Assembly: GCF_001421165.1 (NCBI RefSeq)
Contig: NZ_LMKB01000001.1
Location: 646,009 to 710,008 of the forward strand
DNA length: 64,000 bases
Origin: Frigoribacterium sp. Leaf8
GTDB lineage: Bacteria; Actinomycetota; Actinomycetes; Actinomycetales; Microbacteriaceae
Reading direction: 5' to 3'
Of this stretch, positions 56,955 through 64,000 are shown piece by piece. The position numbers were made by a program, and so were the translations under genes. Every line of letters begins with the position of its first letter. The first letter of the stretch is position 1. Below the pieces are notes generated by a model. That model was not told the DNA's origin. It worked only from the letters and a program-made list of their open reading frames with translations, and searched no databases.

Positions 56955-57614
56955 ATGGCGAACCAAAATTCAGCTAGAGCCGACTCGGAACCCATCCGAC
57001 TCGAGCCGGGCGTGCATCGCGTGGTGGTCAGCACGCCAGCTGCGGTCGAACTTCGTGACCTCGCGAGCCTTCGGCGGGATTTTGCATTGGCCCACGGGTT
57101 TTTGGAGTTCTACCTCGGGGCAGACATTGAGGGTGATGAGGACATTCCGTCCCGACTCGACGCGCTCTGGATTTCAGCCATCACGATGTACGGACGAGGG
57201 TTTTCTTCCGGGATGCGGCACTCAGCTCATGCCGAGACTGCCCACCTAACACCAACCGAAACTGCCGACCACGAGTACTTCGTGGATTTGCGCAACAAAT
57301 ACATTGCTCACGCCGTGAATGGATTCGAGAAAAGCGTTGTTTTCGCGGACCTAAGCGACCGCGAAACGTCTCCAGTGCGGATACTCCAAGTGGGAGAATT
57401 ACACAGAAGCCTGTCGCGGCTGGCTCGGGTGCCCGCAGAGAAATTGAACCACCTGTGCGAAGGGCAGATTGCCTCGCTCACGCACCGTATCGATCGACTA
57501 CACCAAGACATCGGCCAAGAACTCGCCGTTCTCGATAGTGACAGCGTCTACGCACTGCCCGAATTCAAGCCGCCCACTCTCGACGGTTCAAACCCTCGCT
57601 CACAACGGTCCTAA
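56955..57614 (+). CDS. Uncharacterised island protein with HEPN-like RNKYIAH motif
   Basis: 219 aa, not recognised. Mostly helical and soluble. Residues 113-119 read RNKYIAH, an Rx5H motif in the sequence setting (LRNKYIAHAVNGFEKS) typical of HEPN-like domains. Residues 30-85 (LRRDFALAHGFLEFYLG...LDALWISAITMYGRG) would be the preceding helices. HEPN proteins are often RNases in toxin-antitoxin or phage-defence systems, but catalytic versus structural use cannot be told here. It opens the low-G+C cluster after dnaB and has a probable leaderless promoter. The HEPN call is inference from the motif. Confidence 0.6.
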   Translation: MANQNSARADSEPIRLEPGVHRVVVSTPAAVELRDLASLRRDFALAHGFLEFYLGADIEGDEDIPSRLDALWISAITMYGRGFSSGMRHSAHAETAHLTPTETADHEYFVDLRNKYIAHAVNGFEKSVVFADLSDRETSPVRILQVGELHRSLSRLARVPAEKLNHLCEGQIASLTHRIDRLHQDIGQELAVLDSDSVYALPEFKPPTLDGSNPRSQRS

Positions 57615-57672
57615 AGCGTCAGGGTCGCGTGCGTCGGGTGGCGATGACCGGGGCGTGCGCAACAATGGCGAG

Positions 57673-58803
57673 ATGAAGCTCCGAGCAAGTGCGCGCATCC
57701 TCAAGAAGAAGGCAGTGTCTTCGTTCAAGAGGTCTGTCGATGCATTTAACAGCGTCGATGACAACGGCCGCATGACGACGGTGTTGCTTCACGCCCAGCA
57801 TTCATTCGAGATGCTCCTCAAGGCCGCGCTTAATCAAAAGCAGGTGAACGTCTTTGATAAGTCCACCGGTCGTTCAATCGGCTTCGAGCAGGTCCTTCGT
57901 CAGGCCGCTCAGACCGTAGGGATCAAACTCACCGACGAAGAAGCCGGGACACTTAGGGCCATCGACGCTCTGCGGGACGACGAACAACACTGGTACAACG
58001 ACGTAGATGAAGCGTTGCTCTACGTCCACTTACGCGCAGCGGTCACCCTATTTGATGATCTCTTGCAACGCGTGTTCAGTGAACACCTGGCTGATCACCT
58101 GCCTCGGCGTATCCTTCCGATCTCGACTGAGCCCCCGAAAGACTTTCAGGTACTGGTGGACTCCGAGTACACGAAGATCATCGAGCTCCTAAAGCCGGGG
58201 CGTCGTGCGGGCGCAGAGGCCCGGGCTCGTATACGCACTCTTCTAGCGATGGAGGCTCACGCCGAGCCCGAAACAATCGTTTCAGATAAAGATGTGACGC
58301 GCGTTGAGGCTGGTATCCGCGAGGGAAAAGAACGCACGCAGGTGTTTCCTCGGCTGAGCAAGGTCGGGGCCTCGATCAGCGGCGAGGGCCTTGAAGTTCA
58401 GGTTCGCTTCGTCAAGCACCAAGACGCGCTTGCTGTGAGATTCACGAATGACGAGGAGATCGATGCCGCGGCTATCCGGACAGTCGATCAGCAGAAAAAA
58501 TATCACTGGACTGCCTTCGCGCTGGCCGATGCCCTCGGCATCTCTCGGCCTCGCGGGACGGCGCTTAGAACCCATCTGGGCATTAACAACGACCCCAACA
58601 TCTGCCATACCTTCACGTTCTCGAAGCAGAAACATGTGCGTTTCTCCGACCAGGCGCTCGTGAAGATGAAAGCGGCCATGCAGGTCGTGGATATGGGGGT
58701 CATTTGGAACGTGCACTCGCCCACTAAGAAGCACACTGCCGGTGTGACCGACTGTGGTCAATACGGTTGCACCTGCAACGAATCCGCCGCGGGTGCAAAC
58801 TGA
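57673..58803 (+). CDS. DUF3644-like protein with HEPN-type RDDEQH motif
   Basis: 376 aa from the ATG at 57673 (GTG at 57655 is an alternative). The N-terminal ~150 residues resemble DUF3644: AFNSVDDNGRMTTVLLHAQHSFEMLLKAAL, then IGFEQVLRQA and LRDDEQHWYNDVDEALLYVHLRAA. Arg101 and His106 form an Rx4H motif. The C-terminal part (about 280-376) has an HTH-like segment (WTAFALADALGISRPRGTALR) and a terminal CGQYGCTC cluster that could bind metal. Likely a nucleic-acid-related defence or regulatory factor, inferred only. 58 bp after the previous gene, same strand. Confidence 0.6.
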   Translation: MKLRASARILKKKAVSSFKRSVDAFNSVDDNGRMTTVLLHAQHSFEMLLKAALNQKQVNVFDKSTGRSIGFEQVLRQAAQTVGIKLTDEEAGTLRAIDALRDDEQHWYNDVDEALLYVHLRAAVTLFDDLLQRVFSEHLADHLPRRILPISTEPPKDFQVLVDSEYTKIIELLKPGRRAGAEARARIRTLLAMEAHAEPETIVSDKDVTRVEAGIREGKERTQVFPRLSKVGASISGEGLEVQVRFVKHQDALAVRFTNDEEIDAAAIRTVDQQKKYHWTAFALADALGISRPRGTALRTHLGINNDPNICHTFTFSKQKHVRFSDQALVKMKAAMQVVDMGVIWNVHSPTKKHTAGVTDCGQYGCTCNESAAGAN

Positions 58804-59366
58804 GACGTCCAAAAACATATTTTTCTAATGTTGCATCTGTATTCGAGCTTAAAGTGGGGTGGCACCCTCGCATGAAAAGCCGACGCCGTTAGTAGCAAGT
58901 AGAGAATATTGAGCAACTCGAGACTAAGTGCTGATGTGGCATTATTCAATTTCTATTCTCGCTGTCTTGGTCCCTTCTGTTTCAAAAGTTGAGATAAAAA
59001 AATGGTGTCCCTAGGCGTTCCTGGATGGACACAGTCGCAGGCATTCTCACTGGAGGCGTTTAAGGACGAGTTCCACCTCGTTGTTTGACCAGGATAAGAC
59101 CGGACGGTCAGACACGTTCGACGAACGCAGCAAGGGATGTAGTACTTCCTCAGCCACCTCATGCGAAGGCACGGCCTGTGGCCCCGGTCGCTCGAAGATT
59201 CCCTCTGGGGATGAATCTGTCGCATCTCTCTGAAATCAAATTAAAGACAGACACTGTAGTGATAACAAATGTCTGTATGGATTAGTGCATGCCGAATCTA
59301 TTGGGGTGAACTTGTCCGGCGGCAGCCTCAACTTCGAGTTGCCCTAGCCGTGTGATCAAGGCCAGA
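58804..59366. other. Gene-poor island spacer with a possible gene remnant
   Basis: 563 bp with low G+C. The only protein-like reading is a minus-strand stop-to-stop frame at 59047-59235 (about 62 codons, including SHEVAEEVLHPLLRSSNV and VELVLKRLQ before the stop) without a clear start; it may be the tail of a lost gene. The overlapping 90-codon minus-strand frame is Arg/Cys-rich and looks spurious. Confidence 0.4.
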
Positions 59367-60227
59367 ATGAAATCCATGAGAACTCCTCGCGGCAACAATT
59401 CGCGTAACGCCCGAGGTAAACTAGTCCGCTACCTAACGGCTATAGTGCTCATTATAGCCTACCTGATTATTTCAGCACTATTTTATCGAGAGTGCGTGGT
59501 GACTTCGGGAAGCGCGAGTTCCGACGGCAACGTGTGTCAGCCGGCATCCTTGGACAGCGCGCCCGTAGTAGCCGCGATCCTGCTCTTGATCGCCCTAATC
59601 TGGCCCGAAATAGCCGAGATTAGTATTTTAGGTGTGTCCCTCAAACGGCGCCTGGCCGAGGCGGAACGCACCGCCGCAAGTGCCGCCCAGGAGTCAGCGA
59701 AGGCGGCGGCAGCGACTGTCGCTTTGCAAGCCCAGATTAATCAGGTAGTCGCCACTTACTCGGCGGCCAGTGCCTCCGCTGAGAACCACACCAACGTCAT
59801 TTTTGATCCGGCATGGACTCCGGCGCGCGCGGCTGAACTTAGGGACGCGTATGTTGATGTCAAAGCTCAAGTCAAACCGCTTGCCGGGGCTGAGGCGCAG
59901 CAGTCTCTTGCTGAGTTGTCTCTTCAATTGCTCCGTGAGTATCAGGACCTCGCGGTGCGTCTCGGCATTGCTCGGACGAGACCGGTAGGACGGCCTTCGG
60001 AGGCCACGCGTGAGCTCTATCGGGCCCGCCAGGCATTCATTGCCGATTACCAACCCCAAGTGAGCAGCGTTCGTGAAGCACGAAACTCAGTCGCGCATGC
60101 CGAGCAACTTTCACGAGAAGAGTTGATTGAGGCAATTCAGGTCGTCCGACTTCTTGATGGCCGCCTCAGTGAGGCTTTCGCTGATCGTGGCATGGCCGAA
60201 GGTGCTGAAGGTTCCTCTGCGAGCTAG
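59367..60227 (+). CDS. Uncharacterised membrane protein with HEPN-like RNSVAH motif
   Basis: 286 aa from the ATG at 59367 with AAGG 5 nt before it; GTG 59352 and ATG 59376 are alternatives. Two membrane helices (about 21-40 and 66-88), then a coiled coil (SLKRRLAEAERTAASAAQESAKAA region), then a helical soluble domain ending in REARNSVAHAEQLSREELIEAI, where Arg239-His244 form an Rx4H motif. The layout is a membrane-tethered HEPN-like domain facing the cytosol. No family recognised. Same strand as the other island genes. Confidence 0.6.
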   Translation: MKSMRTPRGNNSRNARGKLVRYLTAIVLIIAYLIISALFYRECVVTSGSASSDGNVCQPASLDSAPVVAAILLLIALIWPEIAEISILGVSLKRRLAEAERTAASAAQESAKAAAATVALQAQINQVVATYSAASASAENHTNVIFDPAWTPARAAELRDAYVDVKAQVKPLAGAEAQQSLAELSLQLLREYQDLAVRLGIARTRPVGRPSEATRELYRARQAFIADYQPQVSSVREARNSVAHAEQLSREELIEAIQVVRLLDGRLSEAFADRGMAEGAEGSSAS

Positions 60228-60356
60228 CCAGGGTGAAATCACGTCCGCGATGCTGGGGCGACTTCCTTGAAGAAGGACCCTGAATGCGAGTATCTCCAAT
60301 TTTTATCCCGTTCCGCTGCGCAACCAAACCTGGATCGTTCTGGCTAGCGTGTCGGT

Positions 60357-61376
60357 GTGAATCCGAACGCACGTCTCCTTTCCGCAATCGATGAGGCCTT
60401 GACGGTGGCTGCATCAAACGCAGCCGCCAGTGTGCTTGCGCGCAATGCGCTACGTGTTGCCATGCTGAGGGAGGACTTCGTCGCACAGTTCTGGCTCAGG
60501 CTGGAATTAGAGGGCGTGCGAACAATGGAGGAATCAGCGGCGCGGCGTCGACCGCTGCAGGCTCGCTTGATTGCTCTTGTCGGAGAGGCCGAGGCGCGTC
60601 GGGCTTGGACGGAGGCGCTTGAGGCTGCGATATCCCGCCGAACCATAAAACGCAAAGCGGATGCAGTCATGGGACATAGTGCCGTCGATCTTGAACTATT
60701 CGCAGATTCCCTTCAAGTAATGCTTGATAACATCGTTGATCAGGAATCATCACCAATGGCGCTTAGGGGACCCCAACAGCATGGTGAGAAGGATGTCTCG
60801 GAACTAGCTATGCAAGTCCTCGAGATCCGATCCATTCTTGAGCGTTTGCGAAACGCAGCTCACACCTACGTGCTCGAGGCTGAAGTGGACACCCTGTCGG
60901 GCGTGGTGCCCTCCGTTGTCGCGAAAGGGCGTGCCTTTGCTGAGGGCGAACTTGCGAAGCGGGCGCCCGACGCGCTGGCCGCCTTAGACATGGCTGAGAC
61001 GAATGTCGCGATCGGGGGCGTCGAGGCTGGAAGTATGGCTGCGACGTGCTGTAGGCGCGCGATTAAGGCGTTGGCAGACGCGTTGTATCCCCCGGGCACC
61101 TCGGTCACGGATGACAAGGGAGTGACACGAGAAATGGATGACAAGCACTACCGCAATCGCCTGACTCAATTTGTGCTCGACAGCCGAGGACGTTCCCATT
61201 ATGCGGACCTAGTCACTTCGAACCTCACAGTTCTGGGCATGCGGCTAAAGTCGCTCGACGACCTTGCTAGCAAAGGAGTTCATGCCGAGCTTGCAAGTGA
61301 GGAGGCCGAGGCGTGCGTGGCTGGGACGTGGGCGTTGGCGACTGAGCTCCTTCGGATCGACGAGCAGGCAAGCTGA
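60357..61376 (+). CDS. Uncharacterised protein with possible AbiTii-like N-terminus
   Basis: 339 aa from a GTG at 60357; a TAGCGT -10-like site ends 6 nt upstream, so it may be leaderless. The first ~55 residues (ARLLSAIDEALTVAAS ... NALRVAML ... FWLRLELEGV) resemble the AbiTii N-terminal pattern (helix, LR-A, WL-x-EL-G). The C-terminal ~200 residues are helical, with CCRRAIKALADALYPPGT and a YRNRLTQFV segment, a layout I have seen in uncharacterised defence-associated proteins. No catalytic motif is certain. Function unknown; abortive-infection role is a guess from similarity. Confidence 0.55.
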   Translation: MNPNARLLSAIDEALTVAASNAAASVLARNALRVAMLREDFVAQFWLRLELEGVRTMEESAARRRPLQARLIALVGEAEARRAWTEALEAAISRRTIKRKADAVMGHSAVDLELFADSLQVMLDNIVDQESSPMALRGPQQHGEKDVSELAMQVLEIRSILERLRNAAHTYVLEAEVDTLSGVVPSVVAKGRAFAEGELAKRAPDALAALDMAETNVAIGGVEAGSMAATCCRRAIKALADALYPPGTSVTDDKGVTREMDDKHYRNRLTQFVLDSRGRSHYADLVTSNLTVLGMRLKSLDDLASKGVHAELASEEAEACVAGTWALATELLRIDEQAS

Positions 61377-61431
61377 TGCTAAATTTCGTAACCGGTCAAT
61401 GCTTGCGTTGCCGTGTCACTGGGGGACGATC

Positions 61432-62037
61432 ATGACTGGCGGCTCGCGTTTGACGGCAACACTCGCCGTCGCGTTCTCTGTTCTGCTGTTGGGAGCGACG
61501 ATTGGTCTCGGCGTTGCATTCGTGGATTCGAAGCCCGAGGCCTGGCTTGGACCTGCTGCGACTGTGACCGCCGCGTCGTCGGCTGCCCTTGTCGCTCTAA
61601 GACTCAACGAGTCCGCAGGCGAGCGCCGCGCGGCGGTGCTTGCCCAACAACAACGGGAGTTGCGTGCTGCACAACAGAACCGTTACGAGCGCCTCCTGCA
61701 GACCATATTGACTCAGTTTGGTGGCACGCCAGCAGATGAAACTGCACGTCGTTCTGAGCTTGCTGCGTGGGGTTCATCTGATTTGCTTAATCTAATGAAC
61801 CGCTGGTTCGCCTTCGCGCGGGATATTACGCAAAATGGGGGCGTAGTTCCGATTGCTTCGCGGCCCGAGATACAGGCACTCGTCGCAGACATCGCACTCC
61901 TGGCCCGAAACCTTTCTGGCGTCGATGATAAGACGAATGCACCGTCGCAAAACACAATGGGTCAGTTGCTCTTCGATGACTGGTCCTCGGCCAATCCTGC
62001 AGCGCCAGAATTGGGACACGATACGCTCCGGGACTAG
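61432..62037 (+). CDS. Uncharacterised membrane protein with coiled coil
   Basis: 201 aa from the ATG at 61432 with GGGGGA 5 nt upstream; ATG 61399 is an alternative. Two N-terminal membrane helices (about 7-32 and 38-57), then a coiled coil rich in Arg/Gln/Ala (GERRAAVLAQQQRELRAAQQ) and a helical cytosolic domain without recognised motif. Overall topology resembles the island gene at 59367 but without the Rx4H motif. Last island gene; converges with the LAXTG remnant, 24 bp between stops. Confidence 0.55.
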   Translation: MTGGSRLTATLAVAFSVLLLGATIGLGVAFVDSKPEAWLGPAATVTAASSAALVALRLNESAGERRAAVLAQQQRELRAAQQNRYERLLQTILTQFGGTPADETARRSELAAWGSSDLLNLMNRWFAFARDITQNGGVVPIASRPEIQALVADIALLARNLSGVDDKTNAPSQNTMGQLLFDDWSSANPAAPELGHDTLRD

Positions 62038-62061
62038 GGGCAATTCCTCCGGTGTGGCCTA

Positions 62062-63165
62062 TTAATCTGCATGCCTGCCCCCAGCCCGTGCAGGCGACGA
62101 TGTCCAACGTCGGTACAGTCGGCGTCGACTTGCGATGGTTAGGCCAAGGCCGGCGAGTAGGGCAGCAAAGCCAATGAGTGCGGCAATCGACGTTGCGTCT
62201 TTGCTCGAACCCGTCCAGGCGAGGGGGCCGCTGGCAGCCGTTGCGTAAGGGTCTGCTGCGGGCGTCGGGGCCGTACCCGCCGCCGCTGCGACGTAGTCGA
62301 CTACGAGGCGGCCGGTCACAGCGGTGCCGTCGGCGCGCTCGGCGGCGAAGGTGAGTGGGGTCGGGTCGCCGACGAGGGTGGGGGAGGGCGCGAAGGTGAC
62401 CTGGCCGGTGGTGGGCTGGACCTGCCACGTGCCGTCGTCGGTCGTGACCTCGGTGGCGGGCGTCTCGTTCGGCTGGATCAACACGACCGACTCGGGCACG
62501 AGGTCGGGCACAGCCGCGGGCAGGTCGAAGACTGCCGGGGCGCCCGCAGGGGCCGTCAGGGCGACGTCCGGCAGCGTCACGACCGGCGTCGGCGGCACGA
62601 CGGCCGCCGCGGTCACCGTCGGGGTCGCTGTCGACGCGACGGTGTCACCCGCGGTGGTGTCCACCCGGTACGAGACCGGCGTCGCCGTGCCGACGAAGGC
62701 GGGCTCGGGCGTGAAGACCAGCACCTCACCGTCGACCGTCCAGGTGCCCTCGCCGGGCACCACCACGGTGGCGGCGTCGACACCGGAGGGGTCTACGAGA
62801 CGGAGGGTGGCGGGGGAGACCGGCACCGCGCCTCCGTCGTTTTCTGTCACTGCGAGACGCTGGGGGACGCCCTGCTCGCCGGTCGAGGTGTCGGGCCTCG
62901 CGACCTCGGTCACCGAGGGCGTCAGGGTGGAGGCGGCGGTCGCTCCGGCCGCGTCGCTCACCACGTAGGGCACCGGCGTCGCCGTTCCCGTGAAGGCGGG
63001 CTCGGGCGTGAAGAGCACGGTGCCGGCGGTGCGGTCGAGCTCATAGCGTCCCTCACCGGGGACCACGACGACCGTGCCGTCGGCATCCACCGTCGCTCCG
63101 GCCGGAGCCTCGAGACGGGTGTCCGCGGGGTCGAGCGGCACGAGCGGGTCACCCGCGATGATCAC
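62062..63165 (-). pseudogene. 5'-truncated LAXTG-anchored surface protein (tandem repeat adhesin remnant)
   Basis: 367 codons remain. Repeats of about 95-105 residues with the pattern GEGRYELDRTAGTVLFTPEP-F-GTATPV resemble the CshA-type fibril repeats of large actinobacterial surface proteins. The C-terminus has a sortase signal: LAWTG, a membrane helix (SIAALIGFAALLAGLGL) and RRRLYRRW. There is no signal peptide; the frame starts abruptly in mid-repeat and a stop lies just upstream, so the 5' part has been lost, perhaps when the neighbouring island arrived. LAXTG matches the class E sortase at 14908-15684. Confidence 0.7.
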
Positions 63166-63306
63166 TAAGGGCAGGGTTCGTGCACCATGAGATGCGTGAC
63201 ATGTTGGTTTGATCTACGGTGGGCGTAGCTCGTGATGGGCGGGCTCTGATCGGAGGAGAGGCGTCGATGGTCGACAACGAATTCCACGGGATCAGGTGAG
63301 TAGGCC

Positions 63307-63522
63307 GTGTCGCGCTATGAACTGCAATGGGCGGTCGTCTTGAACTGCTCCGTCATCGCTCTCTTCGCCGGCGTCCACGCTGTCGATCCCGAGGGGTCGG
63401 TCTTCTGGGGGCTCCTCTTCGTCGCGCTCATGATCGGGCAGATCGTCCAGGCGACACGGCCCGAACGTCCCGCGAAAGCCTCGCGGCCCGAGCCCGATGA
63501 GGCATCCGGGAACAGCGAGTGA
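63307..63522 (+). CDS. Small two-helix membrane protein
   Basis: 71 aa from a GTG with no strong ribosome site. Two membrane helices (about 8-25 and 31-47, VFWGLLFVALMIGQIVQA), then a short charged tail (RPERPAKASRPEPDEAS). Not recognised. It sits alone between the LAXTG remnant and the alcohol dehydrogenase; G+C is again host-like. The 141-bp gap before it shows nothing. Confidence 0.55.
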   Translation: MSRYELQWAVVLNCSVIALFAGVHAVDPEGSVFWGLLFVALMIGQIVQATRPERPAKASRPEPDEASGNSE

Positions 63523-63596
63523 GCGCCACGAGAAAGCAGGCCGTGCTCGCTCCCCAAGCTGGGCGACACCTGTCGTCCACGCCTACCCTGGTCCAC

Positions 63597-64000
63597 ATGA
63601 CCGACGTCCCTGCCCGTACCCGTTTCGCCACCGTCGACGCCGAGCGCTCGGTCGCCTTCGCAGAGGCCGACCTCGAGGCTCCGGGTGAGTCGCAGGTCGT
63701 CGTGCGCATCCGCTACACGGGCGTGTGCGCGACGGACACGCACGGGTGGGCGTCCGGCGGGCTCATCCCCGCCGCCGTGTTCGGCCACGAGTGGACCGGC
63801 ACCGTCGTCGCCGCCGGCAGCCGGGTCACGACCGTCGCCGTGGGGGACCGCGTCGTCGCCAGCGTCGGCCCGCCCTGCGGCACCTGCGCCATGTGCCGCG
63901 CCGGACACCCCGACCACTGCGACACCGCCTTCGCCGAGGCCAACGGTGTCTCGCCCGACGCCCCCACCCACGGAGCCTTCGCCCAACACGTCACCGTCCA
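63597..64000 (+). CDS. Zinc-dependent alcohol dehydrogenase (3' end outside window)
   Basis: N-terminal 134 residues of a GroES-like medium-chain dehydrogenase. Catalytic-zinc pattern: Cys in TGVCATDTHGW and His-Glu in FGHEWTGTV. Structural-zinc pattern PPCGTCAMCRAGHPDHC. Substrate not predictable from this part. Confidence 0.82.
   Translation, partial: MTDVPARTRFATVDAERSVAFAEADLEAPGESQVVVRIRYTGVCATDTHGWASGGLIPAAVFGHEWTGTVVAAGSRVTTVAVGDRVVASVGPPCGTCAMCRAGHPDHCDTAFAEANGVSPDAPTHGAFAQHVTV

Noticed and set aside
58953-59225. 90-codon minus-strand gene
   Set aside because: Composition is Arg/Cys/Pro-rich, no ribosome site, and a different frame over the same DNA looks more protein-like.
56666-62037. 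Prophage or integrative element
   Set aside because: No integrase, transposase, phage structural gene or tRNA attachment duplication is visible; only a compositional shift.

Overview
Organism. The window is high-G+C actinobacterial DNA spanning a chromosomal replication origin. Gene order (dnaA, dnaN, gnd, recF, dciA, gyrB, gyrA, a DUF3566 gene, tRNA-Ile and tRNA-Ala, ppiA, rhomboid, crgA, class E sortase, trpG/pabA, pknB, pknA, pbpA, rodA, pstP, fhaB, fhaA, tRNA-Leu on one side; rpmH, rnpA, yidD, yidC, jag, rsmG, parA, parB, trxA, trxB, murJ, cca, rpsF, ssb, rpsR, rplI, dnaB on the other) matches Actinomycetota. The ddl-like, aminotransferase and DUF6049 genes near parAB and the protein sequences suggest Microbacteriaceae (Clavibacter, Rathayibacter, Frigoribacterium or Curtobacterium relatives). 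The genus is not proven. Layout, left arm. Bases 1-4040 hold the C-terminal end of a large polymorphic toxin with an EsaD-like nuclease tip, followed by four EsaG/DUF600-like immunity genes and one GAD-like/Tdi1-like immunity gene. From 4.7 to 14 kb lies the overlapping fhaA-fhaB-pstP-rodA-pbpA-pknA operon plus pknB, which control cell-wall growth by Ser/Thr phosphorylation. Bases 14.1-19.3 kb hold pabA/trpG, a class E sortase, crgA, rhomboid, cyclophilin and two tRNAs. Bases 19.3-30.0 kb hold the replication genes around oriC (28.1-28.6 kb). Layout, right arm. Bases 30.4-35.5 kb hold the rpmH-to-parB block. A gene-free, repeat-rich zone of about 1.2 kb follows, marked by parS sites (four within 33.6-36.7 kb). 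Next come cell-wall and thioredoxin genes, murJ, cca and the rpsF-ssb-rpsR-rplI operon. A complete ribose uptake and use operon (rbsR, A, C, B, K, D) sits between rplI and dnaB, which are usually neighbours. It carries a visible promoter with tandem operators and is bordered by three related palindromes of about 60 bp. After dnaB, from 56.7 to 62.1 kb, is a compositionally distinct accessory island of uncharacterised genes, three of which carry an Rx4-6H HEPN-like motif. The window ends with a 5'-truncated LAXTG surface-protein remnant, a small membrane protein and the start of a zinc alcohol dehydrogenase. Most unusual signals. An 11-mer, AGGAGGCGCGG, occurs exactly 15 times on both strands, in intergenic gaps and in non-conserved protein tails and linkers. 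The palindrome family around the rbs operon, the immunity array, and the HEPN-like cluster beside dnaB also stand out. I saw no CRISPR array, prophage, integrase or transposase.
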